A stretch of DNA of 24,755 nt from an uncultured Ruminococcus sp. Lineage in GTDB: Bacteria; Bacillota; Clostridia; Oscillospirales; Ruminococcaceae. The stretch spans positions 1-24,755 of the forward strand of contig UQYK01000027.1 of assembly GCA_900545285.1 (NCBI GenBank), given 5' to 3'. A program made the translations under genes and the position numbers. How positions within the stretch are numbered: position 1 is the first letter of the stretch; each line of letters begins with the position of its first letter. Positions 9,263 through 15,299 of the stretch are shown piece by piece. Under the pieces are notes generated by a model. It did no database searches. It was given only the letters and a program-made list of their open reading frames with translations, and was not told where the DNA came from.

Positions 9263-10903
9263 TTATTTTGAACGCAATAGTTCTTCCCAGCGAATGGGAT
9301 TCCCGGCGGAATGCTCTGCGTAGTATCGCAGGATGTAGAACGCATCATTGATGGTGATTTCTCCGTCCTTGTCCACATCTGCGAACTTCTTCTGTGCTTC
9401 CGTCAGATTCGGGGTACCGCCGGCGCTGATGCTGGAGTATGCCAGCAACGCCTGGTATGCATCATCAATGGAGATCACGCCGTCTCCGTCTAGGTCGCCC
9501 ATTTCAGCGGATGATGGTTCTGGTTCGGTGGTGGTTGTAGTCGTTGTGGTAGAAGTCGTTGTCGTAGTTGTGGCGGTGCCTGTTGTTGTAGTTGTGGTTG
9601 TTTCTGTTTTGAGGTCTGTTGCGGTGTTTGTTTCTGTGGGCTTTGTGGTAGTTGTGGTTGTGGCGGTCGTTGTAGTCGTAGTTTCTGTGGTGGTGGTCGT
9701 GGTCACTGGCGGTGCGTTGGGATCATCCAGAGCCACAAAAGGAATACTTTGCTCCTTTGCATATGTCTCTGCATAGGAATTTGTATAGCCATAAATGGTT
9801 AGGTTCGTGTCATCCTGAAATGCCGTGGTTGAAATATCGGTAACGCTTCTTGGAATTACAATCTTTTCCAACGCAGTGCACTTAGAAAAAGCATTAGCTC
9901 TAATACTGGTAACACTGTCCGGTATCGTGATTTCTAACAAATTAGAATAGCCATAAAAAGCATGATTTTCAATGGTTGTCACACTATCTGGTATCACGGC
10001 TTCTGCCACCAGCACTCCATTCACATAAAGATTTCCCCCATTACACAATGGATTCGAATAATCATTGTGAAATTGAATTTTACTCCAAGATTCAAGATCA
10101 GAAATATAAACCTTTTTTAATTTTTCACAGCCCTCAAAAGCAGAATCTAAAATGGTTGTAACACTTTTCGGAATCACAATTTTTTCTAGTGCAGTACACT
10201 TTTTAAAAGTCTCACTTCCAATAAACGACGTGTCGTCCGGAAGGGTAATTTCTTTCAGACTAGTACAATTTTGAAAAATACTACCTGCAATAACCGTCAC
10301 ACTGTTCGGTATCGTAATTTCTGTCAAACTAGTACAATTGTAAAAAGCATCACCTGCAATACTCGTTACGCTGTTCGGTATTGTAATATTTGCCAAACTG
10401 GTGCAATAAGAAAAAGCACCATATCTAATACTTATTACACTTTCTGGAATGGCGATTTCTCTCAAACTGCTACAGCTTCTAAATGACTGCTTTCCAATAC
10501 TTAACACACTGTCTGGTATTGTGATTTCTGCCAAACTGCTACAACCTTTAAACGCCTGCGCTTCAATGCTCAATACACTGTCTGGTATTGTGATTTCTGT
10601 CAAATTAGTGCAGTTAGAAAAAGCAGAACTTCCAATGCATGCCACCTTTTTCCCGTCAATTTCTTCCGGGATTTCAATTGATATAACATCACTATTGCAG
10701 CCAACAATTGAAACTCTACCTGCATCTAAAATGCAATAGTACAAATCTCCATATGTTCCATCATAAGAAGTTGGCACTTGCGCACTCGCCGTCAACACCG
10801 TCCCCACAGATTCCAGCACACCTTGCAAGCCCGTCACGCCAACGCTCCCCACGCAAAGCACCCCTGCTGTCACCGCGGCGACCGCTTTTTTCCATAATTT
10901 CAT
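9263..10903 (-). CDS. Secreted BspA-like leucine-rich repeat protein with Thr-rich linker and dockerin (copy A)
   Basis: This is a 546-residue exported protein. Residues 1-42 form a signal peptide (MKLWKKAVAAVTAG, then a hydrophobic stretch ending near ASAQ). About ten LRR_5/BspA repeats of roughly 23 residues follow (LTEITIPDSVxSIxxxAFxxC), to about residue 370. A Thr-rich linker spans about 398-467. From residue 468 a type I dockerin shows two calcium loops, DLDGDGVISIDD and DVDKDGEITIND, each leading into a helix. Dockerins plug into cohesins on scaffoldins, so this protein should join a cell-surface multienzyme complex; BspA-type repeats are linked to adhesion. The ATG at 10903 follows GGAGGAG; the upstream frame extension includes promoter sequence and is not coding. 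There is no catalytic domain. It is a close paralogue of the gene at 16990-18921. Confidence 0.93.
   Translation of the reverse strand: MKLWKKAVAAVTAGVLCVGSVGVTGLQGVLESVGTVLTASAQVPTSYDGTYGDLYYCILDAGRVSIVGCNSDVISIEIPEEIDGKKVACIGSSAFSNCTNLTEITIPDSVLSIEAQAFKGCSSLAEITIPDSVLSIGKQSFRSCSSLREIAIPESVISIRYGAFSYCTSLANITIPNSVTSIAGDAFYNCTSLTEITIPNSVTVIAGSIFQNCTSLKEITLPDDTSFIGSETFKKCTALEKIVIPKSVTTILDSAFEGCEKLKKVYISDLESWSKIQFHNDYSNPLCNGGNLYVNGVLVAEAVIPDSVTTIENHAFYGYSNLLEITIPDSVTSIRANAFSKCTALEKIVIPRSVTDISTTAFQDDTNLTIYGYTNSYAETYAKEQSIPFVALDDPNAPPVTTTTTTETTTTTTATTTTTTKPTETNTATDLKTETTTTTTTGTATTTTTTSTTTTTTTTEPEPSSAEMGDLDGDGVISIDDAYQALLAYSSISAGGTPNLTEAQKKFADVDKDGEITINDAFYILRYYAEHSAGNPIRWEELLRSK
9282..9880 (-). 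repeat. Left outer arm of the paralogous inverted repeat (3' end of copy A)
   Basis: This segment encodes the last leucine-rich unit, the GYTNSYAETYAKEQ region, the linker and the dockerin. It is nearly identical base for base to 18292-18893 on the opposite strand, apart from linker length changes and scattered substitutions. I aligned it by eye, so the exact identity is not computed. Confidence 0.85.
9503..9712 (-). repeat. Thr-codon repeat encoding the linker of copy A
   Basis: About 70 codons are almost all ACN (Thr), interrupted by Glu, Ala, Gly, Ser and a KPTETNTATDLK island. Such Pro/Thr linkers join domains in cellulosomal proteins and are often O-glycosylated. The repetitive DNA is likely to vary in length by slippage; the copy B linker differs by several codons. 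Confidence 0.85.
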
Positions 10904-10978
10904 TTGTAACTCCTCCAATTCGTTTTTATTACAAAATAATTGCAGTATTAGTGTACCATTTTCTTGAAAAAAAGTCAA
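10786..10978 (-). repeat. Left inner arm of the paralogous inverted repeat (promoter and signal peptide of copy A)
   Basis: The promoter, leader and signal-peptide codons closely match 16919-17111 on the + strand. The coding part differs at only about ten positions over roughly 120 bases, counted by eye. Confidence 0.8.
10950..10978 (-). promoter_or_regulatory. Sigma-A-type promoter of leucine-rich copy A
   Basis: On the - strand, -35 TTGACT (10978-10973) and -10 TACACT (10955-10950) are separated by 17 bases. The element is shared with copy B at 16919-16947, including the GAAAATGG spacer end and the CTAAT sequence after the -10. Confidence 0.85.
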
Positions 10979-11007
10979 GCTTTTTCTTTTTGTACAAAAT
11001 CAAAACC

Positions 11008-11046
11008 GTGAGGAAAAATTGTATCAGACAATTTATCTATCCTCAC
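11008..11046 (-). terminator. Probable terminator after the ybaK gene
   Basis: On the - strand, outer arms GTGAGGA/TCCTCAC and inner arms AAATTGT/ACAATTT form a two-part stem with small internal loops, followed by GGTTTTGATTTT. The structure overlaps the ybaK stop codon. It is imperfect but well placed between ybaK and the copy A promoter. Confidence 0.5.
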
Positions 11047-11534
11047 TTCTTTACGATAATATCTCCCAACTGAAACGGCACCACCTGTTTCAGGCTGTCC
11101 AGCGACAGTTCCAGCTGGTGACCGATTTTTCCGGCGCTGCACAGAATTGTGGGAAAATTCTGTGCAGATTCGTGAATGGTGGTATGAAACAGCTTTTTCA
11201 TGCCGATAGGGGAACAGCCGCCGTGGATATAGCCGGTCAGCGGCAGCAGATCTTTGGATTTGCACATGGAAATGGCCTTTTCTCCCACCGCAGCTGCGGC
11301 TTTTTTCAAATCCAGTTCTTCCGCAACCGGAACCAGGAATACATAATGCTCGCCGGATTTTGCTACGGTGACCAGGGTTTTAAAGACTTGTTCCGGATTT
11401 TGTCCCAGAGCCTGTGCCAGTTCCACGCCGGTATGCTGGCCGGTTGCCTGTTCCCAGCAGCGGTGCACATAGGGGACTTTGGCTTTCTCCAGAATGCGGA
11501 TTGCGTTGGTTTTTATGATTTTTTCCTTTGCCAT
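11043..11534 (-). CDS. ybaK: YbaK/EbsC-type Cys-tRNA(Pro)/Cys-tRNA(Cys) deacylase
   Basis: YbaK-family proteins hydrolyse cysteine mistakenly attached to tRNA-Pro by prolyl-tRNA synthetase. The 163-residue product has family length and motifs: HTGVELAQALG, EQVFKTLV with the conserved Lys, VPVAEELDLKKAA, the GYIHGGCSPIGMKK loop and a C-terminal LSLDSL segment. The ATG at 11534 has AGGAG nine bases upstream. The gene lies only 4 bases after a second tRNA-Pro editing protein, so the two are almost certainly co-transcribed. Confidence 0.93.
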   Translation of the reverse strand: MAKEKIIKTNAIRILEKAKVPYVHRCWEQATGQHTGVELAQALGQNPEQVFKTLVTVAKSGEHYVFLVPVAEELDLKKAAAAVGEKAISMCKSKDLLPLTGYIHGGCSPIGMKKLFHTTIHESAQNFPTILCSAGKIGHQLELSLDSLKQVVPFQLGDIIVKK

Positions 11535-11538
11535 AAGA

Positions 11539-12078
11539 TTACGCTCCTAACGTGACCACTGCATAAGAATGGTGCAGCTCTGCCGCTAATTTCGAAAAGA
11601 CATCTTCGGTTTTAATCCGAATCGTGGAAGTATTGATACAAGGGTGGCATCCGAAACAGGACTCCTGCAAAAGATCTTTGTCTACCACAAGCTGCACACG
11701 GTTTTCGATGTCATACATCAGACCGAAGATCGTCGCAGAGCCAGGAGTCAGATGCAGAATCTGTTCCAGATCCTCTTCCTTTGCAAAGGAAAGCCTGGAG
11801 CATCCCAGCTGGCTGGTAATTTCCCTGGTATGAAATGGTTTGTCTCCCGGCATCAGCAGCAGGTAAAAGTTGGTTCGCTGCCGGTTGCAGAGAAAGAGAT
11901 TCTTGCAGATGGGTGTTTCCAGTGCCTCGGAAACAGCGTGGCAGGCATCCATTGTAAAAGCGGCTTCATGGTCTGCCCGTACAAACGGGATGTGCAGGCG
12001 TTCCAAAAGGTCATAGACGGCCAGTTCTTTTTCCAGTCGGTTTTCCGAAGAAGCGGGGCGGCCGGTTTCAATCAGCAT
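11539..12078 (-). CDS. Prolyl-tRNA editing protein ProX/PrdX type (Ala-tRNA-Pro deacylase)
   Basis: This 179-residue protein belongs to the stand-alone INS-like trans-editing family (ProX, PrdX, ProXp-ala), which removes alanine from tRNA-Pro. Supporting features are VYDLLERLHIPFVRADHEAAFT at the N-terminus, the CKNLFLCNRQ strand with the conserved Lys, LLMPGDKPF, and GSATIFGLMYD before the GCHPCINTST segment. The start matters: ATG 12078 has GGGAGG eight bases upstream; ATG 12084 is too close to it; ATG 12105 lies inside the xylA terminator stem. The substrate is inferred from family; other members of the superfamily edit other mischarged tRNAs. Confidence 0.85.
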   Translation of the reverse strand: MLIETGRPASSENRLEKELAVYDLLERLHIPFVRADHEAAFTMDACHAVSEALETPICKNLFLCNRQRTNFYLLLMPGDKPFHTREITSQLGCSRLSFAKEEDLEQILHLTPGSATIFGLMYDIENRVQLVVDKDLLQESCFGCHPCINTSTIRIKTEDVFSKLAAELHHSYAVVTLGA

Positions 12079-12092
12079 AAGCATTTCCTCCC

Positions 12093-12132
12093 AAAAAGAG
12101 CGCATTGACAGTAAAAACGATCAATGCGCTCT
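12093..12132 (-). terminator. Terminator of xylA, abutting the ribosome binding site of the next gene
   Basis: A perfect 12-bp stem (arms 12097-12108 and 12121-12132, 12-base loop) is followed on the - strand by a T-run at 12097-12093. The T-run runs directly into the GGGAGG that serves the ProX-type gene, so the hairpin is placed to act as terminator and possibly as attenuator. Confidence 0.85.
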
Positions 12133-12222
12133 GAAAGTGTGTCCTTCCAAAAAGGACAAGGTTTTATGTGAAATAGCTGCGCAAAGGTTATGAGAAAAGT
12201 GGCAGTTCCTTGCGCTTGGGGG

Positions 12223-13545
12223 TTACAGAGTGAACATAATTTCGTTCAGGATTGCTTCCAGCATTTCCTGACGGCCGCTGGTGAGAGAAGCAGTTACTTC
12301 GCCCTTTTCCAGTGCGTACTTTTCCAGATCAGCCATTGTTGCCTTGCCGGCAATGATATCTGCACCGATGCCGGTGTTCCAGCTTGCATAACGGTCAGCA
12401 ACGAACTGATCCATTCTGCCGTCAGCAATCAGCTTGTCTGCAATACGCAGACCCAGTGCGAAGGTGTCCATTCCGGCGATATAGCTGTGGAAAATGTCCT
12501 CCAGTTCGAAGGAGCCACGTCTTGCCTTAGCGTCAAAGTTCAGACCGCCGTTGGTGAAGCCGCCTGCTTTCAGAACTTCGTACATGCACAGTGCTGCATC
12601 ATATACATTGGTAGGGAACTGGTCGGTATCCCAGCCCAGCAGCGGATCGCCCTGGTTTGCATCGATAGAACCAAACATGCCGTTGGTTCTTGCAACGCGG
12701 AGCTCGTGCTGGAAGGTGTGCTGTGCCAGTGTTGCATGGTTTGCTTCGATGTTCAGCTTGAAATCCTTGTCCAGGCCGTACTTCTGCAGGAAGCCAATTA
12801 CAGTTGCAGAGTCGAAGTCATACTGATGCTTGGTGGGCTCCTTCGGCTTCGGTTCTACATAGAAGTCACCGGTAAAGCCGATGCTTCTTGCATAATCTAC
12901 TGCCAGGTGCATCAGACGAGCCATGTTGTCCAGTTCCAGACCCATGTTGGTGTTCAGCAGGGTTTCATAACCTTCACGGCCGCCCCAGAAAACGTAGCCC
13001 TGGCCGCCCAGCTTTACTGTTGCATCGATTGCGCTCTTGATCTGTGCAGCTGCATAGGCAAAAACATCTGCACTGGGAGAAGTGCCGGCACCATGCATAT
13101 AACGTGGATGATCAAAGCACTTTGCAGTACCCCACAGCAGCTTCTTTCCGGTTTCGTCCTGCTTCTGCTTGCACAGGTCTACGATTTCTCTCAGCTTTTC
13201 ATTGGTCTCGCTGAGGGAGCCATACTCCGGAGACAGATCTCTGTCATGGAAGCAGTAGTAATCAATGCTCAGCTTGTCCATGATCTCAAATGCTGCTTCT
13301 ACCTTAGCCTTTGCCCGTGCAGTAGGATCTGCGCAGCCCCAGGTCTTGTCCGTTGTGCCGCAGCCGAACATATCGGTACCGTCACCACCCATGGTGTGCC
13401 ACCAGGACAGCGCAAACTTCAGCTGTTCCTTCATGGTCTTTCCGGCTACGATTTCATCCGGATTATAAAACTTAAATGCCAGTGGGTTCTTGGAGTTCTT
13501 TCCCTCGTATGCAATTTTGGGAATGCTCTTAAAAAATTCGCTCAT
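12223..13545 (-). CDS. xylA: Xylose isomerase
   Basis: XylA converts D-xylose to D-xylulose in the cytoplasm using two divalent metals. The 440-residue protein has the length of the class II (longer) isomerases. Catalytic and metal-binding segments are visible: FHDRDLSPE with the active-site His and Asp, WGGREGYETLLNTN, VEPKPKEPTKHQYD, EANHATLAQHTFQHE, and SIDANQGDPLLGWDTDQFPT. The start at 13545 follows AGGAGG ten bases upstream. No xylB or xylose transporter is adjacent, which suggests a single-gene unit closed by the terminator at 12093-12132. It fits an organism that degrades xylan. Confidence 0.97.
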   Translation of the reverse strand: MSEFFKSIPKIAYEGKNSKNPLAFKFYNPDEIVAGKTMKEQLKFALSWWHTMGGDGTDMFGCGTTDKTWGCADPTARAKAKVEAAFEIMDKLSIDYYCFHDRDLSPEYGSLSETNEKLREIVDLCKQKQDETGKKLLWGTAKCFDHPRYMHGAGTSPSADVFAYAAAQIKSAIDATVKLGGQGYVFWGGREGYETLLNTNMGLELDNMARLMHLAVDYARSIGFTGDFYVEPKPKEPTKHQYDFDSATVIGFLQKYGLDKDFKLNIEANHATLAQHTFQHELRVARTNGMFGSIDANQGDPLLGWDTDQFPTNVYDAALCMYEVLKAGGFTNGGLNFDAKARRGSFELEDIFHSYIAGMDTFALGLRIADKLIADGRMDQFVADRYASWNTGIGADIIAGKATMADLEKYALEKGEVTASLTSGRQEMLEAILNEIMFTL

Positions 13546-13625
13546 TTCGAATAACCTCCTGAAAATGGAAATTTGACAGCCTGTCCAGGTGAATTCCGGC
13601 AGACCGCCTATATCACAGACATCTT

Positions 13626-13639
13626 TGAAATCGTTTGAA
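13626..13639. promoter_or_regulatory. cre-like site upstream of xylA (proximal)
   Basis: TGAAATCGTTTGAA matches the CcpA catabolite-response consensus TGWAANCGNTNWCA at 12 of 14 positions by my count. It lies 81 bases upstream of the xylA start. It is plausible for a sugar gene, but the match is degenerate and no clear xylA promoter could be placed around it. Confidence 0.35.
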
Positions 13640-13711
13640 GCGACCTTTTTTGTGGGTTCACGTCCAGGTATGCGCAGGGAAAATCTGCATTTCAGAGCAC
13701 AGCGCTCAATG

Positions 13712-13725
13712 TGAAATGGTTTACA
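13712..13725. promoter_or_regulatory. cre-like site upstream of xylA (distal)
   Basis: TGAAATGGTTTACA matches TGWAANCGNTNWCA at 13 of 14 positions; the miss is the central C. It lies 86 bases from the proximal candidate. The 257-base gap between xylA and the upstream membrane gene contains no other clear element. Confidence 0.35.
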
Positions 13726-13802
13726 AAATCCAGTGCCTTTCAGATTTCAAAGTGGTCTGTTGAAATGCCTGCAAGAAAAAGCAAGGCAGTTCATCCAAAG
13801 AA

Positions 13803-14726
13803 TTAGAATATGTTGATTTCACGGTTCCGGGTTGCAAAATAGTCCTCTAGAACCGCAATATAGGAGCGAAAGCAAATCTCGCCCCGGAAGGTGAGAACGT
13901 CATTTTGCTCCGGAACGCCCAGTTCTTCCAGCTGTGCGTCTGAAATATCCCGGAGATAAACCGTGTCCGTATTTGCCGCAATGCCCAGGGTCTCCTTTTG
14001 CGCATCGGTTAAATCCAGTTCTACATCCTGAGAAATTTCCAGAATCTGTGCGGTTATCTCGGAACGGGAAACCGTGCTCCACTCTGCGTGAACATCATCC
14101 GTTGTGGCAGGACGCTGTAAAAAGACTGTGCGGTCATAACCAGTAGCCACAAATGAAATCAAAGGCAGGTTGATGTCCTTGTCATTCGGCTCTACATGCA
14201 CAGCAATGTTGCCGCCGGAACTGTCATCGGTCTGAATGATCTCGTATCGGTAAGAACCGGAAGGGGACACGTTCTGTTCCAGAATGGTTTGCTGTGTTGT
14301 CGGTGTGAACAGAGAGAGCAGCATGAAATATGCCAGAGATCCCAGAATGTACAGCAGCAGGAACAAAACGCCAAAAATCGTTTTGACCGTTTCGCCTGCG
14401 CCGGACAGGAAAAAGATCAGAAGTGCAGTGATCGTAATCGGCAAAATCAGTTCCCATTCTCCAAAGCATAGGAGTATCATAGGGAAAATCGCCGGCAGCA
14501 ATAGGATTCCGGTAATGCGCGTCAGAATCTGAAACCGGCTGTACAGCATAGCAGACAATGCAAGAAATGACACAATGCAGAGGAAAATGCAAAACAGTGG
14601 CTTATTCGGAATCGATAGCTTGTAGAAAATCGAGAGATAGGAGAACCAGCACATCAAAGCACAATAACAAATGCCCAAGAATGAGCAGAAACGTCTCCAC
14701 CAGATATTTGAAGTGTTTTCGTTCAT
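13803..14726 (-). CDS. Membrane protein of unknown function with extracytoplasmic C-terminal domain
   Basis: This 307-residue protein is not confidently recognised. The N-terminal half has about six hydrophobic spans (starting RRFCSFLGICYCALMCWFSY). A soluble C-terminal half begins near QTILEQNVSPSGSYRYEI and includes a Gly/Ser-rich turn DDSSGGNIAVHV. The SPSGSYRYE plus GGN pattern recalls secreted domains of DUF5412-like proteins, but this is only a resemblance. The start ATG 14726 has AGGA eight bases upstream. A GTG at 14903 would add 59 residues with no ribosome binding site and no domain logic. It sits upstream of xylA on the same strand, 257 bases away, with no functional link visible. 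Confidence 0.75.
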   Translation of the reverse strand: MNENTSNIWWRRFCSFLGICYCALMCWFSYLSIFYKLSIPNKPLFCIFLCIVSFLALSAMLYSRFQILTRITGILLLPAIFPMILLCFGEWELILPITITALLIFFLSGAGETVKTIFGVLFLLLYILGSLAYFMLLSLFTPTTQQTILEQNVSPSGSYRYEIIQTDDSSGGNIAVHVEPNDKDINLPLISFVATGYDRTVFLQRPATTDDVHAEWSTVSRSEITAQILEISQDVELDLTDAQKETLGIAANTDTVYLRDISDAQLEELGVPEQNDVLTFRGEICFRSYIAVLEDYFATRNREINIF

Positions 14727-15004
14727 GGATACAATCCTGTCCCCGGCACAGCGGCCGGAAATTTTTCCTTTCCTTCCAAAAACAGATCGCACGGCAAAAA
14801 GCATCGCTGTCCTTTTTGCGGCAAATGCTGTTTTTGATTTGATGATCCCACCGGCACAGCAAAACCTGACTCCGGCGGATTTTTTCAGATACACACAGCA
14901 CACAGAAATAGATGTTGCATGAAAGTATCATGATTTCGTTCAAATGGTGCGGAAAGCTGCACCGGCATCATTTTTGATGCAAAGAATCCTGTATGATCTC
15001 TTTT

Positions 15005-15033
15005 ATTATATCATTTTTTTCAGAATGTGGCAA
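15005..15033 (-). promoter_or_regulatory. Promoter of the unknown membrane protein gene
   Basis: On the - strand, TTGCCA (15033-15028) and TATAAT (15010-15005) are separated by exactly 17 bases. The predicted transcript would have a leader of about 270 bases before the ATG at 14726. Confidence 0.7.
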
Positions 15034-15146
15034 GTGGTATTTCAAAAAAATTTGCGAAAATGGGGATCTGGCTGCATAAATGTGAATCAGAAATCGGCAC
15101 ACATATGGATGATGTCCAAAAAAAGCGTGAAAAAAGAAAAAATCTC

Positions 15147-15175
15147 TTGAATCTTGACGGGAAATATGATATAAT
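15147..15175 (+). promoter_or_regulatory. Promoter of the symporter gene
   Basis: TTGAAT (15147-15152) and a perfect TATAAT (15170-15175) are separated by 17 bases. The predicted start near 15182 gives a leader of about 115 bases before the ATG at 15296. Confidence 0.8.
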
Positions 15176-15203
15176 CAAGATTAACTGTCAATGTTGCAGA
15201 ATA

Positions 15204-15299
15204 ATGGAAAGGAGAGTGGAAAATCCGGGATTCTGGGAAAAATGTGCGCAGGGTGTACCTTTTAAATGGGATTCCGGTTTTTTCAGGGCGATTGTATGA
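15204..15299 (+). CDS. Possible 31-residue leader peptide overlapping putP
   Basis: An ATG at 15204 opens 31 codons, beginning MERRVENPGFWEK. Its TGA overlaps the putP ATG as ATGA, a geometry typical of translational coupling. An AAAGGAG lies just inside the frame rather than before the ATG, so initiation evidence is poor. It may be chance; I list it because the real putP start has only a weak AGGG. Confidence 0.25.
   Translation: MERRVENPGFWEKCAQGVPFKWDSGFFRAIV

Larger units (their letters stand above)
14727..15295. other. 569-base divergent intergenic region
   Basis: No supported gene lies here. It holds two divergent consensus promoters (15005-15033 leftward, 15147-15175 rightward) whose -35 elements are about 113 bases apart. 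It also holds long leaders: about 270 bases to the membrane gene and about 115 to the symporter gene. A small perfect hairpin, GCATCA/TGATGC with a TTTT loop, is at 14965-14980. I see no riboswitch that I recognise. Confidence 0.6.

Noticed and set aside
9503..9712. Repeats suggestive of a CRISPR or tandem array
   Set aside because: The unit is a degenerate Thr codon with no spacer structure, inside a secreted protein frame.
9348..9776. Val-rich + strand frame in copy A and its equivalent at 18396-18839 in copy B
   Set aside because: Long valine runs are the reverse reading of the Thr-codon linker tracts.
12079..12105. Longer start of the ProX-type gene at 12105
   Set aside because: This ATG lies in the stem of the xylA terminator, and the GGGAGG would then be inside the gene.
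11539..12222. T-box riboswitch for the tRNA-editing pair
   Set aside because: No AGGGTGGNACCGCG-like T-box sequence or specifier stem was found in the upstream 90 bases.
12190..13554. 454-codon + strand open frame opposite xylA
   Set aside because: It is the antisense of a highly conserved xylose isomerase with all catalytic motifs; the antisense product has no recognisable domain and its openness follows from xylA codon usage.
14727..14903. 59-residue N-terminal extension of the membrane protein from GTG 14903
   Set aside because: No ribosome binding site, no signal peptide character, and the natural start ATG 14726 has one.
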